41,166 nt of DNA from an uncultured Clostridia bacterium (GTDB taxonomy: Bacteria > Bacillota > Clostridia > Oscillospirales > CAG-382), in NCBI GenBank assembly GCA_947630765.1, contig CANRIX010000018.1:1-41166 (forward strand), written 5' to 3'. The position numbers and the translations under genes are program-made. The notes under the pieces are model-generated. The model had not been told where the DNA came from. It worked only from the letters and a program-made list of their open reading frames with translations, and did no database searches. This document shows, in pieces, positions 25,002 through 32,920 of this stretch (position 1 is the stretch's first letter; each line of letters begins with the position of its first letter).

Positions 25002-25038
25002 AATAGACGCTTTTCGCCTTGTGCGGAAAGCGTCTATT
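25002..25038 (+). terminator. Long hairpin after the GTPase pair
   Basis: AATAGACGCTTTTCGC (25002-25017) pairs with GCGGAAAGCGTCTATT (25023-25038), 16 bp with one G-U pair. The downstream sequence TGTTG is only weakly T-rich, but the position 10 bases after the stop fits a terminator. Confidence 0.65.
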
Positions 25039-25055
25039 TGTTGAAATGCTTACGG

Positions 25056-25308
25056 AAAAATATAATGAAATATCGTTTTAGAGGAGGTCACGCGCCTGCC
25101 GGTTCCAAACACAACCGTGTTTGGAGCAAAACTCCTTAAGGGAAAAACGGCGATGGCGGCGCCCAGCATTGGCGCTGACGCGGCCGTGTTTTCAAACCTG
25201 TCGACGGTGTCGACAGGTTCCGAGGGGGAGTATTTGAGGGGGGACACTGAGCGAGACAACGCGAAGCGGCGACAAAGTCGCTTGCGACGCTGCGATTGTG
25301 GTCCCCCC
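25056..25308 (+). repeat. Dispersed intergenic repeat, copy B
   Basis: This copy fills the rest of the 324-base gap between the GTPase genes and tcdA. It begins AAAATATAATGAAATATCG, has GGAAAAACGGCGATGGCGGCG in the middle and ends GCGATTGTGGTCCCCCC, in the same order as copies A and C. It is more diverged and longer. Two perfect hairpins stand out: CCAAACAC/GTGTTTGG (25105-25124), also present in copy A, and AACCTGTCGAC/GTCGACAGGTT (25195-25219), present only here. Confidence 0.7.
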
Positions 25309-25315
25309 CTCGAAA

Positions 25316-26035
25316 TTATCGTATATTTGTCAAATCCTTTACGACTTCGCCCGCGATGATCAGACCCACGACCGACGGAACGAAGGCGGTGCTGCCCGGG
25401 ACCTGCCGCCGAACGCTTTCCTCCGCCGTTTCGGGCGTGGGCGTCGGCGTCAGCGGCTTTTCCTTGGAGTAGACGACCTTCAACCGTTCGATCCCGCGCT
25501 TCTTCAGTTCGCGCCGCATGACGCGTGCCAGCGGGCAGACCGACGTTTCGTAGATGTCCGCCACCGCGAAAGCCGTGGGGTCGAGCTTGTTGCCGGCGCC
25601 CATCGAGCTGATGATCGGCGTTCCCGCGCGGGACGCGTTCACCGCGAGCGAGATCTTTCCCGTCACGGTATCGATGGCGTCGACGACGTAATCGCAGTTC
25701 GTGAAATCGAACGTTTCCGCCGTTTCGGGCGTATAAAAGACCTTGTAAACCGTGACTTTCGCGTCGGGATTGATCTCCTTGACGCGTTCCGCCGCCACGT
25801 CCACCTTGTACTGCCCCACGGTCTTGTGCGTGGCGTGCAGCTGGCGGTTCAGGTTCGTCAGGCAGACCCTGTCGTCGTCGATCAGGTCGAGCGCACCGAC
25901 GCCGGAACGGGCGAGCGCTTCCACCGCGTAACCGCCGACGCCGCCGACCCCGAATACCGCGACGCGGGACGCGGCAAGCCGCTCCATGGCTTCCCGCCCG
26001 AACAGCAGCTCGGTCCTTGCAAATTGTTCCGGCAT
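25316..26035 (-). CDS. tcdA: tRNA threonylcarbamoyladenosine dehydratase (TcdA/ThiF family)
   Basis: This 239-residue protein belongs to the E1-like ThiF/MoeB group. The nucleotide-binding motif is VFGVGGVGGYAVEAL, followed by DLIDDDRVCLTNLNRQL with the conserved Asp and Arg, and DYVVDAIDTVTGK. The segment SMGAGNKLDPTAFAVADIYETSVCPLARVMRRELKK is typical of TcdA (YgdL/CsdL), which cyclises t6A to ct6A at position 37 of tRNAs using ATP; its length is also right. It lies 36 bases downstream of the HD-domain gene in the same orientation. Confidence 0.92.
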   Translation of the reverse strand: MPEQFARTELLFGREAMERLAASRVAVFGVGGVGGYAVEALARSGVGALDLIDDDRVCLTNLNRQLHATHKTVGQYKVDVAAERVKEINPDAKVTVYKVFYTPETAETFDFTNCDYVVDAIDTVTGKISLAVNASRAGTPIISSMGAGNKLDPTAFAVADIYETSVCPLARVMRRELKKRGIERLKVVYSKEKPLTPTPTPETAEESVRRQVPGSTAFVPSVVGLIIAGEVVKDLTNIR

Positions 26036-26071
26036 ACGCGCCCTCCGTTTCCTTTTGGCTTTTTTACGCGG

Positions 26072-26632
26072 TCAGAATTGCGAATAAACGTCCTCGCAGC
26101 TTCGCATGGCGAGGATCGTGCGGCTGATCAGGTCGTCCAGCGTCCAGCCGAGCATTTCCGCACCGCGTTCGATGACCTCGCGGGAACAGCCGGCGGCGAA
26201 ATTGGCGGTCTTGAATTTCTTTTTGACGGATTTCAGTTCCAGATCCGACATGCTTTTGGACGGACGCATCAGCGCCACCGCGCCGATCAGCCCGGTCAGC
26301 TCGTCCACCGCGTAGAGCACCTTTTCCATCTCGTGCTCCGGCTTGATGTCAACGGTCAGCGCGTACCCGTGGCTGGCGACCGCATGGATCAGCCGTTCGT
26401 CCGCGCCCTGTTCCCGCAGGATCTCCTGCTCCTTGATGCAGTGCTGTTCGGGGTACGCCTCGAAATCCAGATCGTGAAGCAGACCGACGATCCCCCAGAA
26501 ATCTTCCTCCTCGCCGTAGCCCAGTTCCCGTGCGAAGTACCGCATCACGCCCTCCACCGTTACGGCGTGCCGGCGGTGAAACGGCTCCTTGTTCCATTGG
26601 CAGAGCAATTCCCAAGCATTTTCTCTCGTCAT
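26072..26632 (-). CDS. HD domain protein
   Basis: This 186-residue protein has an HD phosphohydrolase-type domain. The first His lies in the PFHRRHAVTVEGVMRYFAREL region, the HD pair in VGLLHDLDFEAYP, and further His residues in EQHCIKEQEI and VASHGYALT. The shape is that of a small stand-alone HD protein related to HDIG hydrolases; the substrate is unknown. The start at 26632 follows AAAGGAAA. It forms an operon with tcdA and is divergent from the LysR gene. Confidence 0.88.
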   Translation of the reverse strand: MTRENAWELLCQWNKEPFHRRHAVTVEGVMRYFARELGYGEEEDFWGIVGLLHDLDFEAYPEQHCIKEQEILREQGADERLIHAVASHGYALTVDIKPEHEMEKVLYAVDELTGLIGAVALMRPSKSMSDLELKSVKKKFKTANFAAGCSREVIERGAEMLGWTLDDLISRTILAMRSCEDVYSQF

Positions 26633-26721
26633 GATTGATATTTCCTTTCTTTTTTGTATTTGAACCGATGCGGAACCCCCGGTTTGCCCGGAAGCGGACC
26701 GCAAAATTTAACCGAACGGGT

Positions 26722-26750
26722 TGACAAAATTCGCTCCGCGTGCTATAATA
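26722..26750 (+). promoter_or_regulatory. Promoter of the LysR-type regulator gene
   Basis: TTGACA (26722-26727), a 17-base spacer and TATAAT (26745-26750), a perfect consensus. The leader to the ATG at 26880 is about 120 bases and contains CCTTTCCG (26793-26800), complementary to CGGAAAGG (26862-26869) near the ribosome site. Confidence 0.9.
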
Positions 26751-26879
26751 CCGATAAAACAGATAGGATTCCTGAAAATCCCTGTGGTCGAACCTTTCCG
26801 TACCCATCATACCATAGATGCGGCAGGTTTTCAAGAGTCCGTCGAAAGATTTTTCAAAATGCGGAAAGGCGGGACGAAA

Positions 26880-27794
26880 ATGACGTTGCAGCAATTGCAT
26901 TACGTGCTCACCGTATCGGAGGTCGGTTCGTTGAGCAAGGCGTCGGAGATCCTGTACGTCGCGCAGCCGTCGCTGACCGGCGCGGTACGCGATCTGGAGA
27001 ACGAACTGGGGTTTGCGCTGTTTTCGCGAAGCGGAAAGGGCATGGCGCCCACCAACGACGGGCTGGAATTCCTCGCCTACGCGCGTCAGGTCTATTCCCA
27101 GTATGAAATGCTGCAGGAGAAATACCTCGGGACCGGCGAACGCAAAAAGAAATTCGGGATCTCCACCCAGCACTATTCCTTCGCCGTCAAGAGTTTCGTG
27201 GAACTGGTGAAGCGGTACAACACCCAGACCTATGAATTCGTCATCCGCGAAACCAAGACGCGTGAGGTCATCGAGGACGTCCGCACGGGGAGAAGTGAAG
27301 TCGGCGTGCTGTACCGTAGCAACTTCAACCACAAGGTGCTCACGCACCTGTTCGACGACGCTGACCTGACCTTCCACAAGCTGATCGACTGCGACGCGTA
27401 CGTGTACGTCTGGAAGGGGCACCCGCTCGCGGGGAGCGAAAGCGCGACGCTCGAGATGCTTTCCCCCTATCCCTGCCTGTCCTTCGAGCAGGGGGCCGAG
27501 GGCTCCTTCTACTACGCGGAAGAAATTTACAGCACGGCGGCGTATCCGCGCGTCATCAAGGCGAACGATCGCGCCACGATGCTGAATCTGATGGTCGGGC
27601 TGAACGGATACACGCTTTGCTCGGGGATCATCTGCGAGGAGCTGAACGGTCCCGATTACACCGTCATTCCCTTCGCGGGGGACGGCTCGGAGGGGAAAAT
27701 GGAGATCGGCTATATCGTCAGGAAGAATGCGGTCCTGACCGAGATCGGCAATTGCTACGTGGACGAACTGAAGCGCTATCTGTCCCGTTGTTGA
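26880..27794 (+). CDS. LysR family transcriptional regulator
   Basis: This 304-residue protein has the LysR helix-turn-helix at residues about 1-60 (MTLQQLHYVLTVSEVGSLSK, then AQPSLTGAVRDLENELGFALF) and a two-lobed effector domain from about residue 90. The length is typical. The gene it controls is unclear: the neighbours are an HD protein on the other strand and a lipoprotein downstream. The frame is open upstream, but the promoter overlaps that part and the ATG at 26880 starts the conserved domain. The ribosome site is not strong (GGCGGGACGAAAATG). Confidence 0.93.
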   Translation: MTLQQLHYVLTVSEVGSLSKASEILYVAQPSLTGAVRDLENELGFALFSRSGKGMAPTNDGLEFLAYARQVYSQYEMLQEKYLGTGERKKKFGISTQHYSFAVKSFVELVKRYNTQTYEFVIRETKTREVIEDVRTGRSEVGVLYRSNFNHKVLTHLFDDADLTFHKLIDCDAYVYVWKGHPLAGSESATLEMLSPYPCLSFEQGAEGSFYYAEEIYSTAAYPRVIKANDRATMLNLMVGLNGYTLCSGIICEELNGPDYTVIPFAGDGSEGKMEIGYIVRKNAVLTEIGNCYVDELKRYLSRC

Positions 27795-27824
27795 CCGGGA
27801 AACACCCCGTTTTCGCGAAAGGGA

Positions 27825-27853
27825 TTGACAGAACCGGGAAACTGTGGTACAAT
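27825..27853 (+). promoter_or_regulatory. Promoter of the lipoprotein gene
   Basis: TTGACA (27825-27830), a 17-base spacer and TACAAT (27848-27853) lie 33 bases before the gene start. Confidence 0.88.
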
Positions 27854-27886
27854 TTCAGGCAGGAAAACCATTCAGGAGGGCGTATC

Positions 27887-28681
27887 ATGAACCTGTCGAA
27901 CCGGCTGTCCGGCCTGTTTCTCGCGGTCTGCCTGCTTGCCGCCGCACCGCTTGCGGTGGGCTGCGGCGAGGACGAAAGCGACCCCACTTCCTCCGCTCCG
28001 TCGCCCGAAAGCATACAAACCGAACAGAGCGCTTCGTCCGGCGTGGAAAGCGTTTCGTCCGAAGGGACCGTCACGCTCCCCTTGCAGACGCAGGCGGAAA
28101 AGCTGTGCGGCGAATGGGAGGCGACGTGGGAGCTTAGCGATTTCCTCAACAGCGTCATTTCCCACAGCGACGAAGCCCTCGGGAGCTACCTGCGCGTCGA
28201 CGGCTTCGCGTTCCCCGTGCGCTTCACGTTCCGGGAGGACGCGACTTACGACTTTTCCCCGGACGCGGACGCCCTCGATGCGGCGCTTTCGTCGGTCCGC
28301 GAGCAGTTCCGTGCGGGCTATACCCGCTATTTCTTGGATTCCGCAGAAGGGTACGACATCACCGTCGAGGACATCCTTTCGTCCATCGGGTACCGTTCCA
28401 TGGACGATTATCTGGACGACGTGATGAGCGGATTCGACCAGCTTTCCGGCTCCCTGCGCTCGTCGGGCGATTGGTTCGTTTCGGACGGGAAGCTCTTTCT
28501 GCACGACGGCGAAAGCCACGCCGAGGACGGTCGGCACGCGGTCTATGCGCTGGAGGACGACGTGCTGACGATCCGGGAATGGGAAGTCGCCTCCGTCGAA
28601 GGGATCGTCGGAAGCGACGAGGACTTCTTGCGGGAGCTGTACGGCAAGCTGTTTCCGCTTTCGTTTTCGAGGGTTTCATAG
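27887..28681 (+). CDS. Putative lipoprotein of unknown function
   Basis: This 264-residue protein starts with a lipoprotein signal peptide: MNLSNRLSGLFLAVCLLAAA, then PLAVGCGED, with the Cys in an AVGC lipobox. A Ser/Thr/Glu-rich linker of about 45 residues follows (about 30-70). The folded part contains LCGEWEATWELSDFLN and a DDVLTIREWEV segment, which recall lipocalin-like small extracytoplasmic domains; this is only a resemblance. AGGAGG lies 8 bases before the ATG at 27887. It has its own promoter, so it is probably anchored to the outer face of the membrane. Copy C of the dispersed repeat follows its stop. Confidence 0.85.
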   Translation: MNLSNRLSGLFLAVCLLAAAPLAVGCGEDESDPTSSAPSPESIQTEQSASSGVESVSSEGTVTLPLQTQAEKLCGEWEATWELSDFLNSVISHSDEALGSYLRVDGFAFPVRFTFREDATYDFSPDADALDAALSSVREQFRAGYTRYFLDSAEGYDITVEDILSSIGYRSMDDYLDDVMSGFDQLSGSLRSSGDWFVSDGKLFLHDGESHAEDGRHAVYALEDDVLTIREWEVASVEGIVGSDEDFLRELYGKLFPLSFSRVS

Positions 28682-28710
28682 GGAAATTTGAAAAAAATTC
28701 AACGGAAGCA

Positions 28711-28897
28711 AAAATACAATAAAATATCGCCCCGTAGGCGGACATGCGCCGCCGAAGGGGCACCTTGAGAGAAAACCGGCGATGGCGGCGTCAGAAGTGG
28801 CGCAAGCCGAGCCGGTTTTCGAATAAAGGGGGGTATTCGGGGGGAAAAGGCAGAGCAAGACGACGCGTAGCGGAGTCGCCGCGATTGCGTTTGCCAC
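28711..28897 (+). repeat. Dispersed intergenic repeat, copy C
   Basis: This 187-base stretch lies between the 3' ends of the lipoprotein gene and the Na/Pi transporter gene. It aligns over its length with the minus strand of copy A: AAAATATCGCCCCGTAGGCG at the start, GGCGGCGTCAGAAGTGGCGC in the middle, GCGATTGCGTTTGCC at the end. It lacks the CCAAACA hairpin found in copies A and B and has instead a short GC-rich segment. Confidence 0.8.
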
Positions 28898-28926
28898 CCG
28901 AAAATGTTTCGTCGGTTTTTTGCTTT

Positions 28927-30678
28927 TCAGTCGCCGAGTGAATATTTTTTTCGATAATCGCGGTAGCGTTGCCGGAAGTCCTCGCTTTCCGTGCGCACGT
29001 CGGACAGATAGCGGTGCATATCCAGCTCGTCGTGCCGGGATTCCAGGATGCAGCCGGCAATGTTTGAACAGTGGTCCGCCACGCGCTCGAGGTTGGTGAG
29101 GATATCCGAAAGGATAAACCCGTGCTCGATGGTGCATTCGTTCTTTTGCAGGCGCAGGGTGTGGTGCAGACGGATCTCCTGCCGCAGGTCGTCGATGACC
29201 TGTTCGAGCGGTTCGACGTCCTGCGCCGCCGCGAAATCGTTCTCGCGGAAAGCGTCCCGCGCGAGCAGAAGGATCTCCCCGACCGCGCCGCAGAGAACGC
29301 GCAGCTCCGCGTCCGCTTCCGGCGTGAAGCGGATCTTCTTTTCGCGAATCTCCTCGACGGATTCGAGCAGGTTGACCGCGTGGTCGGAGATCCGCTCGAA
29401 ATCCCCGATGACGCGCAGCAGCTTGGTCGCTTCGCTGCCTTCCTTTTCGGAAAGCTGCTGATGCCCGGAGATCTTGATCAGGTAGGAGCCGATGTGGTCC
29501 TCGTACTGGTCCGCGAGGTCCTCCTTTTCGCGGACGCGTTCGGCGAGCTCGTTGGTATAGCCGTCAAACGCAAGCAGGGAATCCTGGATCGCTTCGACGG
29601 AGAGCGACGCCATCTCCCCGACGACTTCCTCGCAATTGGAAAGCGCGATCGCCGGCGTGGCAAGCAGGCGGTCGTCGAGTTTCTGGAAGCGCGACGGGAC
29701 CGCTTCGTCCCGCACGGTGACCTTCGTGAGCGCGACGAGCAGCTTGCTGAACGGCAGCAGGAGCAGGGCGGCGCCGAGGTTGATGACCGTGTGGATCAGC
29801 GCGATGTCCGCGGCGGACGTGGGCGACCCGAGGAACGGGAAATCGAGGAACGCGTTGAGCAGGTAGAAAATGCCGACGGCAAGGGTCTTGCCGATGAGGT
29901 TGAAATAGAGATGCACGAGGGCGGCCCGTTTCGCGTCACGCGGTGCGCCGAGCGAGGCGAGCAGGGCGGTGGCGCAGGCGCCGAAGTTCTGCCCGAGCAG
30001 GATCGGAATGGCAAGCCCGAACGTGACCTGCCCGGTCGAGCAGAGCGCTTGCAGGATGCCGATGGAAGCGGAGGAGGACTGAATGATCGCGGTCAGCCCC
30101 GTTCCGAACAGCACCCCGACGAACGGGGAGGAAAATGTGACGAGCAATTTCCCGAACTGCGGCGAATCCCGCAGGCCGGACACGGCGCCGGACATGGTCT
30201 CGATGCCGAAGATCAGCACGGTAAAACCGAGCAGCACCAGTCCCGCTTCCTTCTTGCGGCGTCCCTTGCAGGCGGTCAGAAGGATGATCCCGACCAGCGC
30301 GAGGATCGGGGAAAACGAGGACGGCTTGAGCATTTGCAGGAGGAACACGTCGGATTCCAGCCCGGTCAGGGCGATCATCCAGGAGGTGATCGTCGTGCCG
30401 AGGTTGGCGCCGATGATGACCCCGACGGACTGCTGAAGCGTCATCATGCCCGCGCTGACGAACCCGACGACCATGACCGTCGTCGCCGACGAGGACTGAA
30501 TGACCAGCGTCACCGCGAAACCGAGCAAAAACCCACGCAGGGGCGTTTCGGTCGCCTTCACCAGCAGACCGCTCATGCGCTTTCCGGCGCAAAGCTCCAG
30601 ATTGGTGCTCATCAGGTTCATGCCGAGCAAAAACAGGCAAAGCCCGCCGAGCATGGTCAGCGCGTCAAAAAAGTCCAT
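28927..30678 (-). CDS. Na/Pi cotransporter family protein with PhoU-like domain
   Basis: This 583-residue membrane protein has two repeats of the NptA/PF02690 type. Each contains a QSSSA motif: VIQSSSATTVMVVGFVSAGM near residue 60 and AIIQSSSASIGI near residue 210. About eight hydrophobic segments end near residue 320. The C-terminal 220 residues are helical and PhoU-like (two helical bundles with ERISDHAVNLLE and ERVADHCSNIAG). Such proteins import phosphate with sodium, or in some cases have a regulatory role with PhoU. AAAGGAG precedes the ATG at 30678. It follows hpt by 42 bases on the same strand and probably shares its promoter. Confidence 0.93.
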   Translation of the reverse strand: MDFFDALTMLGGLCLFLLGMNLMSTNLELCAGKRMSGLLVKATETPLRGFLLGFAVTLVIQSSSATTVMVVGFVSAGMMTLQQSVGVIIGANLGTTITSWMIALTGLESDVFLLQMLKPSSFSPILALVGIILLTACKGRRKKEAGLVLLGFTVLIFGIETMSGAVSGLRDSPQFGKLLVTFSSPFVGVLFGTGLTAIIQSSSASIGILQALCSTGQVTFGLAIPILLGQNFGACATALLASLGAPRDAKRAALVHLYFNLIGKTLAVGIFYLLNAFLDFPFLGSPTSAADIALIHTVINLGAALLLLPFSKLLVALTKVTVRDEAVPSRFQKLDDRLLATPAIALSNCEEVVGEMASLSVEAIQDSLLAFDGYTNELAERVREKEDLADQYEDHIGSYLIKISGHQQLSEKEGSEATKLLRVIGDFERISDHAVNLLESVEEIREKKIRFTPEADAELRVLCGAVGEILLLARDAFRENDFAAAQDVEPLEQVIDDLRQEIRLHHTLRLQKNECTIEHGFILSDILTNLERVADHCSNIAGCILESRHDELDMHRYLSDVRTESEDFRQRYRDYRKKYSLGD

Positions 30679-30720
30679 ACGTCGCTCCTTTCCGCCGCAG
30701 TCGCCCCGTATGACGGGACC

Positions 30721-31266
30721 TTATGTCTCGTAAATTTCCGGCTTCAGCACGCCGATGTACGGCAAATTGCGGTATTTTTCGGCGAAATCCAGCCCGTAAC
30801 CGACGACAAATTCGTCCTCGCAGTGGAATCCGACGTAATCGGCGGAGATGTCCGCCGTCCGTCGGGCGGCCTTGTCGAGCAGGGCGCAGATGCGGATAGA
30901 CGCGGGCTCGCGCTTCCGCAGTTCCTGCCGGAGCAGGTAGAGCGTGTTGCCGGAATCAATGATGTCCTCGACGATCAGCACGTCCCGCCCCCGAAGGTCC
31001 GCGTCCGTGTCCTTCTTAAAGACCAGCTTGCCGGAGGTCGTGCCATTTCCGTAGGAGGAAAGCGCCATGAATTCCAGCTGTACGGGCAGTTCGCACACCC
31101 GAAGCAGGTCGGCGTAGAAAATGATGGCTCCCTTGAGGATCCCGATGAAGATCGGCTTTTTCCCGGCGTAATCGCGGGAGATCTGCTCCCCAAGCTCCCG
31201 CACGCGGGTGCGGAGCTGTTCTTCCGTATAAAGCACGCGCTTGATGTCCTCGTGCATTGCTTCCAT
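30721..31266 (-). CDS. hpt: Hypoxanthine phosphoribosyltransferase
   Basis: This 181-residue enzyme salvages hypoxanthine and guanine with PRPP to form IMP and GMP. The PRPP-binding motif is VLIVEDIIDSGNTLYLL with the paired acidic residues. GILKGAIIFYADL near residue 45 and DYVGFHCEDEFVVGYGLDF near the C-terminus are family signatures. AAGGAG lies upstream of the ATG at 31266. The gene starts an operon under the promoter at 31299-31327 and is followed by the Na/Pi transporter. Confidence 0.95.
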   Translation of the reverse strand: MEAMHEDIKRVLYTEEQLRTRVRELGEQISRDYAGKKPIFIGILKGAIIFYADLLRVCELPVQLEFMALSSYGNGTTSGKLVFKKDTDADLRGRDVLIVEDIIDSGNTLYLLRQELRKREPASIRICALLDKAARRTADISADYVGFHCEDEFVVGYGLDFAEKYRNLPYIGVLKPEIYET

Positions 31267-31298
31267 TCCGTTTGCACACTCCTTTTTTCCTGTCTACC

Positions 31299-31327
31299 AT
31301 TATATCGCCACGCGAACAAAATGTCAA
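31299..31327 (-). promoter_or_regulatory. Promoter of hpt
   Basis: On the minus strand TTGACA (31322-31327), a 17-base spacer and TATAAT (31299-31304), a perfect consensus. Confidence 0.92.
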
Positions 31328-31335
31328 GAAAAACC

Positions 31336-31364
31336 TTGCATTTGCGGGAAAAAAGTGCTATACT
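31336..31364 (+). promoter_or_regulatory. Promoter of the small membrane protein and FAD oxidoreductase genes
   Basis: TTGCAT (31336-31341), a 17-base spacer and TATACT (31359-31364). Its -35 box is 8 bases from the divergent hpt -35 box. Confidence 0.8.
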
Positions 31365-31388
31365 GTCCGATGAAAGGGGGAAAATGGC

Positions 31389-31556
31389 ATGGAATCGACG
31401 GTCAGCGACCTGTCGTCCGTCGCGGAAAGCGCTTCGGAAGCTGCGGGAAGCGGGGCGCACCCGGTGTTCTGGATCATCGTCGCGCTCGCGGCGGTGGGGC
31501 TTGTCGTTATGGTCATTCAGAACTTTTTCATCAAGAAGGAGGAATATTACAAATGA
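31389..31556 (+). CDS. Small membrane protein, 55 residues
   Basis: This short gene is easily missed. The ATG at 31389 follows GAAAGGGGG and lies 25 bases after the predicted -10 box. The protein has a Ser/Ala/Glu-rich N-terminal part of about 24 residues, one hydrophobic segment (VFWIIVALAAVGLVVMVIQ, residues 26-44) and a short charged tail (FFIKKEEYYK). It looks like a single-pass membrane protein with its tail probably in the cytoplasm. The stop overlaps the ATG of the FAD oxidoreductase (ATGA at 31553-31556), and the AAGGAGGAA of the latter lies inside it, so the two are translationally coupled. The function is unknown. Confidence 0.75.
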   Translation: MESTVSDLSSVAESASEAAGSGAHPVFWIIVALAAVGLVVMVIQNFFIKKEEYYK

Positions 31557-32830
31557 GCAAACAAGTGGAACGGACGTATGACGTTGTCGTCGTCGGCGGC
31601 GGATTCGCGGGGTCGGCGGCGGCTCTGGCGGCGGCGCGGAACGGGGCAAAGACCCTGCTGATCGAGCGGATCAACGCCCTCGGCGGTGCGCCCGCGACGA
31701 TGGCGATCAACCCGTTCATGCGGTATTTCACCCGGATCCCCGAAACGGGGGAAACGCTTTACCTCGCACGCGGGATCTTCGAGGAACTCGTCACGGCGAT
31801 GCGCGACGCCGGGGAAATGATCGCGAACCGCTTCAACCCGGAATGGCTCAAGATCGTGCTCAACCGCAAACTGCTCGAAGCCGGCGCGGACCTGCTGTTC
31901 AACAGCTACGCGATCTCCGCCGAGCGCGAAGGAGACCGGGTCACCACGGTCACGGTCGCGAATAAATCCGGGCAAATGACCTTCGGCGCGAAGGTTTTCA
32001 TCGACTGCACGGGCGACGCGGACGTCGCTTCCCTCGCGGGATTTCCCACCCGGCTGGGTCGCCCCTCGGACGGACTTTGCCAGCCGATGACGCTCTGCTT
32101 CCTCATCGGCGGCGTGAACCACGAGCTGTTCGAGAAGAATCAGGACAGCATCATTCCGCTCTGGCAGGCGGAGCAGAAAAAGGGCTACATCAAAAACCCG
32201 ATGGACACCATCATGGTGTTCCAGACCACCATTCCGTCGGTCATTCGCCTCAACGCGACGCGCGTGATCCGCCGCAACCCGGTGGACGCGTGGGACGTCA
32301 CGCAGGCGGACATCGAAGCGCGTGAGCAGGAAGTGGAGCTGTGGGAATTCCTGCGGAAATTCGTGCCGGGGTGCGCGGACTGCCGGATCCTCTCGTCCGC
32401 GGTCCAGACCGGCGTGCGGGAAAGCCGCATGATCGACGGGGAACATATCCTCACCGCCGAGGAACTGGTGGCCTGCACGCGCTTTGACGACAGCATCGCC
32501 GCCGGGAACTACGACATCGACATTCACAACCCCGAAGGCTCCGGCACGTCCCACTACTTCTTCCCGGACGGGCAGTACTACACGATCCCGTACCGCAGTC
32601 TGGTCCCGAAGAACGCGGAAAACCTGCTGGTCGCGGGACGCTGTATCTCGACGACGCACGAGGCGCAGGCGTCCATCCGCATCATGCCCATCGTCTGCAC
32701 GCTCGGCGAAGCGGCGGGCACGGCGGCCGCGCTTGCGGTCCGATCCGGCGTTTCCGTCGGCAGGGTGGATGTTCCGACGCTCCAAAAGACCCTGACGGAC
32801 GCAGGTGCTTTCATCGGCAGGGAAGACTGA
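31553..32830 (+). CDS. FAD-dependent oxidoreductase
   Basis: This 425-residue protein has the N-terminal dinucleotide motif VVVVGGGFAGSAAALAAARNG, then LLIERINALGGAPATMAINP, and a second FAD contact in FIDCTGDADVASLAGFP. The C-terminus has LLVAGRCISTTHEAQASIRIM, then GEAAGTAAALAV, as in PF12831-type oxidoreductases. The substrate is unknown; no lipobox or Tat signal is seen, so it is cytoplasmic, possibly held to the membrane by the coupled small protein. AAGGAGG lies 8 bases before the ATG at 31553. A strong terminator follows. Confidence 0.92.
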   Translation: MSKQVERTYDVVVVGGGFAGSAAALAAARNGAKTLLIERINALGGAPATMAINPFMRYFTRIPETGETLYLARGIFEELVTAMRDAGEMIANRFNPEWLKIVLNRKLLEAGADLLFNSYAISAEREGDRVTTVTVANKSGQMTFGAKVFIDCTGDADVASLAGFPTRLGRPSDGLCQPMTLCFLIGGVNHELFEKNQDSIIPLWQAEQKKGYIKNPMDTIMVFQTTIPSVIRLNATRVIRRNPVDAWDVTQADIEAREQEVELWEFLRKFVPGCADCRILSSAVQTGVRESRMIDGEHILTAEELVACTRFDDSIAAGNYDIDIHNPEGSGTSHYFFPDGQYYTIPYRSLVPKNAENLLVAGRCISTTHEAQASIRIMPIVCTLGEAAGTAAALAVRSGVSVGRVDVPTLQKTLTDAGAFIGRED

Positions 32831-32854
32831 AAAGCGGGAAATTTGACGTAAAAG

Positions 32855-32893
32855 ATCCGGCATGGCCGCAAGGACGCGGCGATGCCGGATTTT
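32855..32893 (+). terminator. Terminator after the FAD oxidoreductase gene
   Basis: ATCCGGCATGGCCGC pairs with GCGGCGATGCCGGAT with one mismatch over a 6-base loop, followed by TTTGGTTTGG. It also lies before the end of the convergent carbonic anhydrase gene (32921). Confidence 0.85.
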
Positions 32894-32920
32894 GGTTTGG
32901 TACATCTTGCGCCGAACCCG

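Noticed and set aside
28744..28941. Arg/Lys-rich short protein in repeat copy C, also readable in copy A
   Set aside because: The shared peptide follows from nucleotide similarity of the repeats; copy B does not keep the frame and no ribosome site precedes it.
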